DNA of 64,000 bases from Bullera alba (GCA_001600095.1 BCIX01000007.1:558001-622000); one strand, 5' to 3'. Shown: positions 1 through 11,915, counted from the stretch's first letter. Translations and numbers: made by a program. The notes: a model not told the origin generated them from the sequence alone.

Positions 1-1141
1 AGGCATTACTCACCATCATCATCATGCTCATTGGGTCCATGGCGATCTAGGACCGTGGGGGTGTTGGACCCTGTTGTCAAGCGCGATACTGAGCTCGTGC
101 TGCGGTGCAGGGGCGAAGAGTCACAGTTCACAGTAGGTCCAAGCTGGGCAAAGATTGCCGAATTTGGTCAAACGAAGCAAGTGGTGGTGGTCAAAGTGTC
201 CTAGTTCGGGGAGAAGGAGGTGAATTGTCCGTCGGTGGGTCCTCGTTTCAAGTGTCCGCGAAGCGCAGTGTAGTGTAGTGTTGTGATGTGACGCAGGGTG
301 TCGAGTGTGTTCGAGACCGAGCTTCGCTCGGGGGCGTTATGGAGCAGGTCAACAGGATAGTGAGTAACTACGAACACCAACCTCGGCGGCAAGATCAGTC
401 ATGACTGTCAGACTGTCAATCAGAAGACCGATGACGATGAAAGGAGAGCCGGCGCCACACTCGCCAGCCCACGCTACGTTTCGTTAGGACAAAGGGAGGA
501 GACGGGGTCTCCGTTCGAGTGTCACACACCGCACACAGCATTGTGTGATCAGCGGGTGAAGTCGTTTGCGATTGATCGGCCCAAGGGGTTGAAACCAAAG
601 GACCTTGTTGCCGCCGGAAGTGGAAGTGAAACGAGTCGAGGCATTGGCTAGCGTCAGGCGATAGCTGTCTGTAGCTGTCTATCAGTGTCTATCAGTTGAA
701 CCACGAGCAAGTAATCGAGTAAGTAAGTATCAGTCTTCAGAGTAAGCCACGAATGGATGCAGAGTACTGTACATAGCGCCCCGGCGGCGATGTTTGACTT
801 GTACAAGAAGTGATGATGTACTGTACAAGAACCTATCTGCCTTGCGGCCTGCGAGCAGTCTAGTGTCGCTTTTGAATTCGTGAATCGTGTCGTGCGCGTG
901 TCGATGGATGATACGGTTAGTGTAATGTACATTGTATGCCTGGCCATGGCTAAGCTGCGTCGGTTTCGTGAATGATATATCGTATTCCCTCTGTCTGTCG
1001 GAGGCGTTCTGGTCGTGTATGCGTGTCTCTCGTGGAGATAACCCTCCTGTCGTTTCGATTCGGTGTGAGGTCGGCTTGCTTCTGAATCTCGATTGTCTCT
1101 TCCATCCCCACTTGCCCTGGAGTTGCCCATGCTCCCCGAGG
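1..1141. other. 3' flank of the cyclin gene, no gene seen
   Basis: No convincing coding sequence. Open frames on both strands here overlap each other, have arginine/serine-rich, low-information translations, and lack splice-consistent continuations. The segment probably holds the 3' UTR and terminator of the minus-strand cyclin gene next to it, plus the intergenic space of a neighbour beyond the left edge. Confidence 0.5.
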
Positions 1142-3772
1142 CTAGGCGTGAGTCGAGGCAAGCGGGCTCGAGCTGGAGGCAGCCCCTTGGGCTCTTGGGT
1201 CGAATTGCCCTGGCATGGGACTATTCCATTGACTCCTCGTCCTCCAAAGTCCATCCTGCGCCGCCGGCTCCTGTCCCTGGTCCCCCATCGTCGCTCCAGC
1301 ACTAGCCGTGGCGTCACCGGCACCAAGGGCATACCCGTTCTTCCAACCGTTGGCGTTGATACCCGAGATACCCAGCCCATCACCATTGTACCCCTGCGCT
1401 CTGACGTCGGAGGGGGCGTAGGCGTAACCTGGCGGTCCGGCGTTGGCGAATTGGCCCGGCTGGGGCATTGGATGGTCCTCCACCTCTAGTCCGTAGGCTG
1501 GGTCCACCTCGGCCGTATATGCCATCGTTGGCAGCATCTGCTGGTGAGGGTGTCCGGTCGAAGCCGGGTAGCCATGACTGGAGGTTGTGGGGAAAGTGTA
1601 TCCCACGAAATCCGGCTGTTGTTGTTGAACAGACGATCCGGTAGCAGTGACGGAGCCAGCAAGGGGGAGCTGCTCGTCGTACATGTATACACTCTCGCCA
1701 GAGGGGTAAGCTGAAGTCGGCGGCGGGAGCTGATAGGGCATTTGATATTGCCCAACGGTGGAATTGACTGGGTTTTGATATCGCAAAATAGCCTTTCTCG
1801 GCTGGCCGTCCTGACCGGGATGTGCTTCTGCCGCCAAGGTGTAGAATACCAAGTGCTACACGAACAGTCAATAATGCCTCCCTCAATCTCGGTCACACTG
1901 CTCACCTCTGGGGGCACCATCTGCGGCTGCGCTTGACCCTGGTACGGAGCGACGAGGGCGCTGTAGTCGTTGTATGGGAACGAAGGGTGGGGCACAGACG
2001 TGACCAGTGGTACTTGGCTTTGCGGCGGATGCGGGAGTTGTTGATGGTTGTAATGGGCATACTCCTCCGAATGCCACTTTGACAGCATGGCAGCGTGTCT
2101 CAGATCGTCAGACGCAGATGGAGTGTGGGTATAGTGATGGTTCCCAACAGAACCCCTTCTCGACGAAGACAGCGAGCTTGGCATTCTGGCGATCTGTCTA
2201 CTGAGCGAACTTGACCTGCCTAGTCCACTGCCATTGCTACTATCGGCGCCGTTGGAGGGTTGAATATGCAGCTGGGCTTTACGTGCCGGTAATCGCATGT
2301 GCTCGTACACCTCTGCTGGTCCCGGATCGACGTTGAACGCCGCCACAGCGCTCCTCTTCTTCGTGGCAGGCGAGGGAAAGGCATATGTCGGGACTTGATC
2401 GTTGACATTGGCTGCCGAAGGTGAGAATAAGGGGGGCGAGGCTGATCGTGCTCGAGTGGTGAATCCATATGGTGTCATAGTCGCTTCTGTCGGCATGGAG
2501 GGGACTCCTGGCGCAGTCGGGGTGTAGATGTATGTTTGGGGTGACCACGAGGGTCGGTGTAGTCTCTCGTGAGCGCGTTGAGCGGCTTCACGCTGTCTGG
2601 CGAGGATGAATCCGTCCAAGAGATTTCGCCATTGCAGGTATTCGGAACGTTCTACGCCGAGATCATAGCTCATCCCTCGAAGGAACTCCGCCTCCATGCG
2701 CTGATGGATGTCAGCATTGCGACCGAGTGGGAGTGATAGATGCTCACGTTGACCTCTTCCATGTTGAGACTCGCCAACTCGGACCAAGTCTTGTTGGTGT
2801 AAGTATTACTACGGGTTGGGTCAGCTCATCATCTTCTTTGCATCTGAGCCTATGACACTGGCACTCACTCGTCGAGGTACTTGTTGGCGAGGATGAGACT
2901 CGCGACAAACGGTCGGTGCTCGCTTCCCGGCTCGGCCTTGATATTGTTCTTCAGCTTGAGCCTGTAGATGTACAGTAGGGCGATGAGGGTGACGCTATGC
3001 GAGACCATTGTGACCTGGAGCAACTTCGAGACGAAGCTTGCGAATCGAGGCGAAGGCGTTACCTGCAGTGGGTGTATCGGTGGGTGGGTAGGGGATTGTG
3101 TAATGTCGAACGGGTTTGGCGAGGAGAGTAGGGATGAAGCAGAGGCAGGCGAGTTGGATGTATTGGACAATGGCGTATGATGGCCATACCACAGCCAAAC
3201 GACCATCTGAGCTGTGGGGACGTCAGCAAACGGTAAGGGTGAAGACAGCTCTACTCACCCGCATAGGTAGCGAGAGGGGTTTGGAACCCTGCTTGTGCGG
3301 CAACAGAGCCTTGGTGTGCCATGCCCATGTCCACCGGCTTCTTGCTCCCCAGCATCTCGTCGCTCTCGTCACTGATCAACCCTGGATTCGACTCGTCCGA
3401 CATTGTCTTCAGGTGGGTCGGTCTTGAAGGTCCCGCCTGAGCCTGGTCGTAGTAGCCATTGAGTGGTCGCTCATCCAGCCTCGCAAATGGTGAGGGGCGA
3501 GAGTAGACGGGTGAGAGGGGTGCTGAATGGGGGATACTGCTAGCGGTGAATGTAGGCGGGATGGAGAACGCTGATGGGTTTATGGGAGGTGGAGGTAGTT
3601 GGTAAGGAGCGATATAAGGGAGACAAGAGGGATGTTGAATCGCCTCTTCGTACTCCTCCACCGGCTGATACGATGTCGACATGGAGGGCCGTATGATCGA
3701 CACGCCGTCGTACATTGGAGCAGAGGGTGGTGTGGTCGGGGGAAAGTGATCATGCGAATACTGCGTGAACAT
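1142..3772 (-). CDS. Pho85-type (PCL/Pho80/Clg1-like) cyclin
   Basis: Regulatory subunit expected to bind a Pho85/Cdk5-type cyclin-dependent kinase. Five exons read 3772-3259, 3211-2869, 2808-2748, 2700-1906 and 1855-1142; summed length is 2427 nt (808 codons plus stop, in frame). The cyclin core lies in exons 2-4: an SHSVTLIALLYIYRLK helix, then FVASLILANKYLDDNTYTNK spanning the exon 2/3 junction, then SELASLNMEEVN and MEAEFLRGMSYDLGV across the exon 3/4 junction, which is the classic Pcl/Pho80 cyclin-box order. The N-terminal 170 residues and the C-terminal 450 residues are Pro/Ser/Gln-rich and look disordered. The start is MFTQYSHD at 3772; an in-frame ATG at 3886 would add 38 residues and cannot be excluded. 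Family call is firm; which cyclin of the family is not determined. Confidence 0.85.
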
Positions 3773-5693
3773 GACCCAACGTCCAGACCGAGCGGCAAGT
3801 GGTGTTGGATGAAGGAAACGCGAAAAGTGGTTCTCCAAGTTGAGGAGGATAGTGGTGACGAGTATAAGTCGACTATCCTGATCCAACTAGACACACTTGC
3901 GTCCTAACGTCTCCCTGTTGTCCATGCGTCGTGTTCGTACGTCTCAAGGGATAGGACGGTATCCCCGGACGATCGTGTTGTACGTCAAATTGTCACGTCT
4001 CAAAGCTTCCCTTCCCTTGGCTAACCGTCTCACACCGCTTTGTGCTCTCCCAACGTCCTTTGAACGTGAATCCCTTCTTGCCTAATCCTGACGACCTCCA
4101 ATTTAGATTGCGCGGGCGAGGGGTGCTGCGTGTATCACTTTCGGGGTGGGTGAATGCGCAGGGAGCCGAGTAGATCTCTAAAGGAGCGTGATGATGTGAA
4201 GATGGAAAAAGATGTTGTGAGGATACAAGGGGTCTGTGATGGCCTCTAAAAGCTATTCGACAAACCTGGTCAGTTCGCATGTTCCTTGATGGACAGATTA
4301 CGTGGGGGTCTGATGCATGTGTTCTAGGGGTTGGGATTGGTTTGACTTTGCTCCCTCTCCGTCTCCGACTATGTACCTCGCAGCGAGGCCGTGTTCGAGG
4401 GTCTCGACTGAGATCACCCATGCCAGTCCGAACGGACCATGGCGTGGCGTCGATAAATCAAGGGACAAAGTCCCAAAGGCAGGGAGAGAGCTTGACCAGC
4501 GCCCACTGTTATGGCATGACATTGGATGATACACGGCCAGTGGGTATGATGCAAAGCCTATTCGCTCACTCACTTGATTGTCCAGTCCGTTTCGGAATTG
4601 ACCAAAAGTGGAGATTGGTCCGAGCAGCTCTCGGGTCGCTTGGGCGTGTGTGGGTGAGACAAATGAACAGGTCGGTCGTGGCCTAGGGCAGCGGGAAGTG
4701 TGTCAATGATGATCGAGTGATCACAACATTGGTTCTAGTCGACAAGTGATAGAGTGCTCGTCGGTTCTCGTCCGAGTGTGCAAGGTGGCAAGGTCCAGCT
4801 TGGTCGATCCTCCTCCATCCAAGCGTCGTCACTGCACAGCCAGGTGTAACTTTTTATCCGGTCACTCGGACAGGGTGGGTGATTGCCGAGCGTAACGGAA
4901 GTGATCAAGGGGTTGCGGACTGCCCCCGGCCTAAAGGCTAAAGGATCTAGTGATCTGGTGCTTGGTCACGGGGAGAGGTGTGGTGATCGTGCCTTATCGA
5001 TCACACGATACACCATATTCACTCCAGGAATCAAGGGATGCCGGAGTCGTCGTCCGACAAGTCGTCAAGCAACCAAGCACGGCATTGTCATCTCGTCCAG
5101 ATGGGTCTAGATTAGGCACTGTATCTAAACTCGAATGCCCTACGTGGAGGGTGGAGCTCATTGCTCCCGAGTGCCCTAACTTACACAACTTGCAACATGC
5201 CCTATGCGACGACACCGGCGACGGCGGCTTGACCACCGAGAGCAACCGAGGACGACCGCCTCATGGGTTCGCCTCGAAACCATGGAAGCAGTTCCTAGAT
5301 TCTACTAAGCGCATGCTTCATGCTCGTAACCTTGTATTCATGCCTCCATCCAGCTCCATCCCCACCGCCCCTCCACAACGCCTCGTCTCCCCGTCAGCCC
5401 GAAGTGAGATCGGGTTGCGACCGAGTCACCGACTCGAACATTGGTTTCGGGGGCACAATGACGCGCGGAGCGGGCGAAGACGCCGCAGCCTCCCGCAGGT
5501 CGAGGCCTGTCCCCGTTCCAGGGATCGCTAATTAGGGCTCAAACTTGATGCATGGGTCATATCAGGTCATATCAGCGATCTGGTCGGCCTGGGCCTGCCA
5601 GGGCCGACCGGCCCTCGATGAATGACGGTGTCACAGTAGGTCACAAGAGGTCCACAGGGTGTCACCCCGTGTTTGGTCGATTTCGTTAGCTTA

Positions 5694-5750
5694 CCCCTAA
5701 CAGCCCCTAACAGCCCCTAACAGCCCCTAACAGCCCCTAACAACCCCCTG
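5694..5750. repeat. Telomere-like tandem repeat, unit CCCCTAACAG
   Basis: A 10-nt unit CCCCTAACAG is repeated four to five times head to tail, bounded by ACCCCTAA on the left and CAACCCCC on the right. The CCCCTAA core equals the C-strand of a TTAGGGG telomere motif, but each copy is separated by CAG, so it is not a simple telomere array. Confidence 0.85.
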
Positions 5751-6649
5751 GCGCCGTCATCGTCCTAAGCCGAGCCAATGAAGGCGTCTGATATTCAATT
5801 TGAGGGTGAGTGGAGGTGAGTGGGTGAGTGAGGGTGAGTGACTGTGAGGGTGAGTGTGAAGCTGCTGTGCGAAGGTCTGAGGCAGTCTGAGGCTGTTCGA
5901 GGGTAAATTAGCTGAGGGCAAGCACGAACTAACGCAAGCGCACGCCGATATGAAAAGTTCAGGAACAGGGGTTACGATCCAGGAACAGCGGTGGAGGTGT
6001 TTAATTAGAGTGCGGCCCTCCCTGATCCTCCCTTCCTGTCATCTTGCGGCATGTGGCACGGGCACTGGATCAGCTTCGTAAGGCTTCGTACTGCTTCGGA
6101 AGAGTCCTGGAGGGTGGAGGAGGGAAGAGGGGGTTAAACCGGGGTGGTGCTGGGTGGTGTTGTTCAGTGTTGTCCGCTGTGGTGATGTTTCGTGTTGTGG
6201 TCTCTGGTGGTGAGACAACGGCTCGGCCCCGTTCGAGAATGTCAAAGACTGGCCCTCTTGAAACCTCTTGACAGCTCAATCGTTGACGACGGTCGAATCG
6301 CCGATGACTCGATGACCTCACAATGCCCAATGGACGACAACGTTGCATAAAGAGGCACACAGCCAGCCACAGCCTACCAAGTCCAGAAAAGCTTCTTTAA
6401 AATTTGTGTGCGAGTCATTACTCTACATGCTCAAGCTTTGACTATTGGATGCTTCCGATGCTGACTATTTGCTCCCAAGCCTTCCCAAGCTTGGATTGCT
6501 GAATCACTTCTATGTAAAAGCTCTTCTAGGTCCCCGGGCTCCGACCGCGGGATCCCTCGCGCTGTCGCACACAACGGTATACAACAGCACACCAGAGCAC
6601 ACCTCAGCACACGATTGACTCCTGAGCTTCTCTGAGCTCGATCAGGCGC

Positions 6650-6845
6650 AATCAGGAGAGATCAGGAGCTATCACGAGAGATCAGGAGCTATCGGGAGAG
6701 TTATAAACGACAGGGATAACTCCAGGACTTCCCGGAGATTCCCGTACAGACCCTGAGATCTCAATGTGGAGTCGGTGAACTGTGGTAGACAGTGGTAGAC
6801 TGAGGTAGACTGTGGTCTACTGTGGTCTACTGTGGTGAATAGTGA
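6650..6845. repeat. Short imperfect direct repeats
   Basis: Two adjacent low-complexity blocks. The first repeats AGATCAGGAGCTATC-like units about three times. The second repeats GTGGTAGACTG, then its near inverse GTGGTCTACTG, several times, so the block can pair with itself. No coding content. Confidence 0.7.
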
Positions 6846-8306
6846 AGAATAGTGAACACGGTATAGTCTCAGAGAGTCTCAGAGCTTCTCGAAGTCTCGG
6901 ACGAGGTAAACAACTCTATCAGCTGTCAGGGCATTCACATGCGTTCACGTCATTCATATTCGTAATGAATCAATCGCGATCACGCTGGCGCGTGTTGATC
7001 TGTTGATAGCTGTTGACAGTCACGTTTGTCACATGTTGACGAGAGCAGCCGAAAGACTTCGAAAGCCGATGAACCGTGGAGCAGCCTGCAGCAGCGATGA
7101 ATTGGGGAGTGCTAGCCTCAAAGCAGCACTCACCGGTCACCCTCAAACTGCCAAATTGACAATGTGCGTCACCAATCAACTGATCTGCATAATCGACTAG
7201 TAGCCCAGACCAGCCGTCTGAAGCAGTTGATGAGCATACGCACCGCGCACTCACCGGACTATCGGTCACACCCCAAAACTGACCTCACCAACCCTTACCG
7301 TCACTCCAGCGCACTAGAGCGTACTGTGCTGTTCCCGTAATCAGCCCTGACATGTCCCTTCGTTGAAACTTTGCGCAACGGATATTCCAGGCCAGACCTG
7401 GTCAAAACAAATCAGACCCAGGACGAGTTCGAAGCATCGACAAGCACGTGAAAGACAGCTGCGGAGACGAATTGACGATGCTGTGCGATGGAGCACACTA
7501 GTGCAGCGGAATGGATTGGAGTGAGGTGGAGCGCAGTGAGAGAGCCTGGAGGTGCGGAGCCGAGCTGGTGCTGCTGGACATGGGGCTGTGTCGGGGTTGG
7601 TGTGGGGTGTTGGGTGTTGCGGTGACTTGCGGTCGTCACAGATGGCATATGCTGGTAGACTCCGGACACATGAGTTTGATTTGGACGTTGTCGAGTCTTC
7701 ATTTCGATTCCGCTATCGCCCCCTTCAACTTGCAAGACGGATGCAGTGACCGCCGTCGTGGTCTACAAGAGGAGGGGCTGCGTGAAGCCTGCGTCGCGGC
7801 CACATCGTCCATCGACACCTACAGCGACCAGGCCCCAAGGCCGGCCTCTCCGCCTCGGATAACTTACCCCGGCGGGCCTCGTGGCCACGAGACGTCTGGC
7901 GGACAGAGCAACGATCTCCGGTCCACGTGGCTTGACCGTCGTGCTGCTGGCCTGCTGTGCCTATGCGACACCGACAAGACGTCGATGTCGGAACCCAATC
8001 GGAATCTCACCGTCAAGGCCTCCTCGTACTCATACTATTCAGTCATCGTCCATCTGTGCTTGTTACAGGATCGTTGAGATGAGTGTGACAGTGGAAAGTA
8101 CACTCGCTCAGAAATTCACTACCCTTGCCGCCTCGCCGTCAAATTCGAAGTCTTGATAACTGATTCCGGTGGACACCATCACCTCCTGAGTTCCTTACCG
8201 GCTCGGCTCTCTGCTTTCTGAACTCTAGTCGCACTTCACTCCTCGTCACGACTCAACACGCTCCACCAATTGACTACCCTGTTTCGCCTCGATACACTCA
8301 ATAAAC

Positions 8307-9077
8307 ATGTCCGACCAAGTGAAAAAGGGGTCTGGTGCTCCGAAGAAGGAGTCATGGCACCCCCATTACAATGATCCGGTACATAAGCTGGTGCTTAAAT
8401 CCACGGACAACGTGCTGTTCAGAGTCTCGGTCTATCATCTGGCCAAGGCGAGGTCAATACATCTTTGCTCCGAACTGAATCACGCTGACGCCCTTTCCAG
8501 TCAAGTCTTCGCGGAGATGTTCGACCTCACACTCGAGGATACCGAGCCAGTGGACATGTTTGTGTCAAGCAAAGTGCTCTGCGAGTTCATCTATCGCACA
8601 ACTTGCCCATATTCCGAGGACTCCCACTCTCAGCGGCGCGAAGTCAGCTGGACGCTGGACGAGGCGTTCGAACTGTACCACATCGGCTCACGCTTCGAGT
8701 GTCCACTCGCTAAAGCAAGCGGTCTTTCACAAATCCGGCTACGATCCTGTGGTAGCCTTGAATTTTGGCATGCCCTGATCAGAGCCTCCAACGAGGACGG
8801 CGAACCACTGGCGAAGGAAATTATCCAATTCATAGCGGCGAGAAATATGGTTAAAAGGGATCCGTTTCCTTTCATCAGTCAACTGCAAATAACTTGGCAG
8901 CATTCGCTGTTGAGGTCACTGTCCGGCATCGCCCCACATGGTGAGCATCGACTCGACTTGCGAAGGTATCGAGGATTGCCCATGGACCTCTCATTTTTTA
9001 TCTCTGCGGACGTATTACACGGTGAAAGATGGAAGCACGGATGGGAGCCCTCGGGACAAAGTGATGCTGCACTGTGA
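8307..9077 (+). CDS. BTB/POZ protein, subfamily 1 (copy A)
   Basis: BTB/POZ fold protein, a protein-protein interaction module. Exon 1 is 8307-8452 and exon 2 starts at 8501; the 48-nt intron has no stop and stays in frame, so an unspliced reading is also open. The splice is supported by two neighbours (9994 and 12522) with the same phase-2 junction, giving the AKA/S-Q-VFAEMF turn of a BTB domain. The N-terminal motif WHPHYNDP-HKLVLKSTDNVLFRVS is shared by the three copies here. Residues 80-225 form a helical extension with the motifs FELYHIGSRFE and TWQHSLLRS. At 9073 a GTGAGT donor matches the last intron of the sister genes, but joining it to the AG at 9121 puts the conserved tail (YVFPLETSK, then KKRMSAR and KKARIAR) in the wrong frame; the frame actually entered stays open to TAA at 9296. 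The stop used is uncertain: 9077 unspliced or 9296 spliced. Confidence 0.75.
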   Translation: MSDQVKKGSGAPKKESWHPHYNDPVHKLVLKSTDNVLFRVSVYHLAKARSIHLCSELNHADALSSQVFAEMFDLTLEDTEPVDMFVSSKVLCEFIYRTTCPYSEDSHSQRREVSWTLDEAFELYHIGSRFECPLAKASGLSQIRLRSCGSLEFWHALIRASNEDGEPLAKEIIQFIAARNMVKRDPFPFISQLQITWQHSLLRSLSGIAPHGEHRLDLRRYRGLPMDLSFFISADVLHGERWKHGWEPSGQSDAAL

Positions 9078-9282
9078 GTCGACGTCGCTAGCGATGTCCT
9101 TCTGATACTGACATACATCAGCCAAAAGCAGCTTACGTCTTCCCCTTGGAAACGTCCAAGATGGGGAATGCCCCTCGCGCGTTTGACCAAACCGCCGACT
9201 TGGACGCAACTTCGACCTCAAAGAAGAGGATGTCCGCCCGTGAACCTAGTGGAGGATCAAAGAAAGCCAGGATCGCGCGTTG

Positions 9283-9993
9283 ACACAACTCAATAATCGA
9301 CGATACACCCTCTGATGACAGTCAGCTTCCTATATTCGGTGCTTTGGGGTCAGGTGCGCGGCGTCCCAGATTTTGAGCAGTCAACGACTAGGGCGGTCCA
9401 TGGCGATCGACCTACGAGCTAGCTGTGAGATGTGCGCTACTCGAAGGAGGGATGAGCCATTGTCGGAGTACTTTGGCGGGGCGTTGTATATGATTGCACA
9501 TGTACGATGTGTTCAACGGGAAGAACTGAGCGTGAGATCTCGCTGATCTCGAAGTACGGATAGCCAGAAAGGGATGCGGAGATGGAGGTGCATACGACCA
9601 GGCGGATCACCCTGCTGTCCTTACCCCACGTCTACATACCACCCTCGCCGCCGAGTCCGGTACGACGCACAGACCGCTTGATAAATGATCCCGGTGGGTC
9701 CCTTCACCGACTCGTCAAACCAACCCTCCACCATAACTATCTCCTTCCTTCTTCCTCCCTTCTATCTTACTCATCCTCCTCGACTCTGACTCACTTGACG
9801 GACAGCCCAAGCCAGCCTCCCTCCTCACGCCCACCGACACTCATCACAGCAGCACAGCTACGACCTTACCTCGCCCACCTTTCTCACCTCGCTCATGTCG
9901 CTCGCCTGGCTAGCCTCGCTCAACTCACTCACTTCACCTACCTCACCCTACTCCACAGCTCAAGTGACCATTCCACCTCACACCTCCGATAAC
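9283..9993. other. Intergenic, BTB copy A to B
   Basis: Holds the 3' end of copy A and the 5' region of copy B. The last 250 bases are C/T-rich on the plus strand (many CTCAC, TCCTC, CACTC runs), typical of fungal promoter/5' UTR sequence. No gene is seen. Confidence 0.5.
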
Positions 9994-11246
9994 ATGACCG
10001 ACAAGCCAGAGAACGAGACGGAGACCCCGCCAAAGGAGGTCTGGCATCCGCACTATGATGACCCAGAACACAAGCTTGTTCTCAAATCCACCGACGACGT
10101 GTTGTTTAGAGTCTCCGCCCACCATCTCGGTAGAGCTAGGTAAGTGTGAACAGCGTCAGTCATGTTTGACTGACTCCCCGCTCAGTCCAGTACTTGCGGA
10201 GATGTTCGACCTTGCCCTCGAGGCTGCCGAGCCGGTGGACATGCTGGTATCGACCAAAGTGCTCTGCGAGTTCATCCTATGCTCCACGTGGCCCTACGAC
10301 GATAAGCCACTACATCTCCTCGACCTCACCCTCAGCGATACGTTCGACCTGTACCATCTCGCCACCAGATTCGAGGTGCCTCTTGCCATAGAGAGCGGCT
10401 GTTATCAAATCGGCGATGCCGCTCGGCAGCCACGCCCATTTTGGCAAGCCCTAATTCGAGCCTCGAATGAAAATGATCACCGCTTGGGCAAGGTAGTAAT
10501 CAAAAAAATAGATGAGCGAAAATTCATGGATGTCGACTTCATCCTTTTCTTGAGTGAGCTCCAGGAGGTCTGGCAACACTCTCTGCTGAGGTCGGTCTTT
10601 GGCATCGCCACCCATCGCAAACACCAACTTGATCTGGAAAAGTATCGAGGATTGCCTGGCGATTTTACCTTCGAAAAACCTGACGGTAAATGGCACTATG
10701 CGATATGGCACGTCGACTGGGATCCCAGTGGAAAGAGCGACGCCGAACTGTGAGCTGGATCTACCTCAAGTTCTATCTTGCACTGACTACAGACTGACTG
10801 GTCTCAGGGACGAAGATCGAGGATACGTCTTTCCCTCTGAGACCTGTGAGAAGCCAGAACACCATGCAAGCACGGTCAAAGGTATCGAGAATGACGCCAC
10901 CGTTCCAATGAAGCAGCAAGATGCAACTCACATCAGTACCAGCAACGGGAAGATTGTCAGTGTCAGTGCCAGCAAAAGCGGCGATAGCGGTATCACTCCT
11001 GATCAGCACTCCACACAACAGACTCCCTCAGCTCGAACCTTCGACCAGACACTCAAGCTCTCCGCGCCCGAGGATCCTTCTCCCGGGCCCTCCGGTCATC
11101 AAGATCGCCCATCACAAGTTGTTGAGCAAATGTCCATGTCGCTGGATATCCCGGCACAGCCGAATAAAAGAAAGAACTACATCGAAGGGTCAAGAAGGAT
11201 AAAAGCTCAACGAACAAGCTCAGATATTGACCCTCAAGTCACTTGA
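9994..11246 (+). CDS. BTB/POZ protein, subfamily 1 (copy B), intact
   Basis: The reference intact member of the local family. Exons 9994-10139, 10186-10749 and 10808-11246 sum to 1149 nt, 382 codons plus stop, in frame. The N-terminus carries VWHPHYDDPEHKLVLKSTDD and the BTB strand/turn LFRVSAHHLGRA/SPVLAEMFDL, with the first intron (phase 2) cutting the Ser codon. Then come VDMLVSTKVLCEFIL, FDLYHLATRFEVPL and VWQHSLLRSVFGIATHRKHQ, a helical extension also seen in copies A and C. The last exon encodes a hydrophilic tail (LDEDRGYVFPSE, Ser/Thr-rich stretch) ending in a basic cluster (NKRKNYIEGSRRIKAQR), a plausible nuclear localisation signal. No Kelch, MATH or zinc-finger partner domain is visible, so any role as a Cullin-3 adaptor is only inference. 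Confidence 0.88.
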
Positions 11247-11449
11247 CATGCTAGTTCTGGGAATACTCTGAATGGATATTGGCGCTTGGAACTGAGACCG
11301 AGCGCCTCGCAGCAAGAGGGGAGCTAGCCGATTCGGATTTGGTCATTGGTATGTGGATGCATGGAGACAAGCTACAAGTCGCAGCCGAGAGGCTGTCGAG
11401 GATATGGATAGACATATGTATGTAACTACACGGATGCACATGAACCATA

Positions 11450-11745
11450 CGTGTTACGACCTATACCCGAGAAAGCCCGGAGATCGGGGTAGGTGGAAGA
11501 CGACGGTCGTAGGACAGGCTCGGGTAGGACTCAGAGAGTACTACCACTGAACTGATGAACTTGATCGAGTGTCGAAGGGGGCTGAGATGGGTTGTAGTGC
11601 TCGGCAGGATCTGGGTTGAGACGAGCGGAGGCGAGTGGGCTTTAGACAAGTAACTTATGATAATTTGATCCTTGGGAAGAAGGATCAAAGCATGCTACAA
11701 AGCTATCTACTTATAGGCAAAGCCGAGGGGCTTTGACGAACTACT
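11450..11745 (+). repeat. Inverted repeat, left arm
   Basis: This segment is, base by base with scattered mismatches and small indels, the reverse complement of about 12036-12332. Anchors visible in both arms include GGATCCGAG-side text, CCCGAGAAAGCC, GACAGGCTC, GAGACGAGCGGA, AAAGCATGCT, and AGCTATCTACTTATAGGCAAAG. It contains TATCTACTTATA, the inverted copy of the TATA-like motif upstream of copy C. Identity is high but was judged by eye. Confidence 0.85.
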
Positions 11746-11756
11746 GACTAAGCTAT

Positions 11757-11915
11757 GAGTCGAGGCTCGACACTACTGAACTATGAGTCGAGGCTCGACA
11801 CTAATAGACTAAGAGTCGAGGCTCGACACTACTAAACTATGAGTCGAGGCTCGACACTAATAGACTAGGTTCGACACTACTAACTAAACTATGAGTCGAG
11901 GCTCGACACTAAGCT
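11757..11915. repeat. Palindromic tandem units GAGTCGAGGCTCGACACTA
   Basis: Five near-identical copies of a unit containing the near-perfect palindrome GTCGAGgCTCGAC, separated by ACTA(A)ACTAT or ATAGACTA spacers, plus one degenerate copy (GGTTCGACACTA). They occupy the left half of the loop between the two inverted-repeat arms; single CCTCGACT-type relics occur in the right half (about 11962-12010). Confidence 0.85.

Larger units (their letters stand above)
3887..8306. other. Gene-poor 4.4-kb region with simple and telomere-like repeats
   Basis: No open frame here shows a recognisable domain, splice-consistent exon chain or codon pattern like the neighbouring genes. It contains a telomere-like tandem repeat (about 5694-5750), GGTGAGTG-type runs (about 5802-5860), direct repeats of AGATCAGGAGCTATC type (about 6650-6715), GTGGTAGACTG/GTGGTCTACTG repeats (about 6780-6840), and a near-perfect hairpin around 5581-5609 (GGTCGGCC...GGGCCGACC). 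The left end must carry the cyclin promoter and the right end the promoter of the first BTB gene. The rest could be decayed repeats or an unrecognised non-coding locus. Confidence 0.55.

Noticed and set aside
932..1489. 185-aa open frame on the plus strand near the left edge
   Set aside because: Overlaps the minus-strand cyclin last exon in antisense, has no domain and no splice support.
4950..5531. 193-aa open frame in the gene-poor region
   Set aside because: Arginine/serine-rich translation without motif, overlapping other frames of similar length on both strands; looks like chance in GC-rich DNA.
5581..5609. GC-rich hairpin as a transcription terminator
   Set aside because: Intrinsic hairpin terminators are a bacterial feature, and no gene ends here; recorded only as a hairpin in the gene-poor region.
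7511..8077. 188-aa open frame upstream of BTB copy A
   Set aside because: No recognisable motif or family resemblance; low-complexity translation, and no flanking exon continues it.
11757..11915. Repeat array as CRISPR
   Set aside because: Spacers are short, near-identical and A/T-rich, the unit is palindromic, and the genome is eukaryotic.
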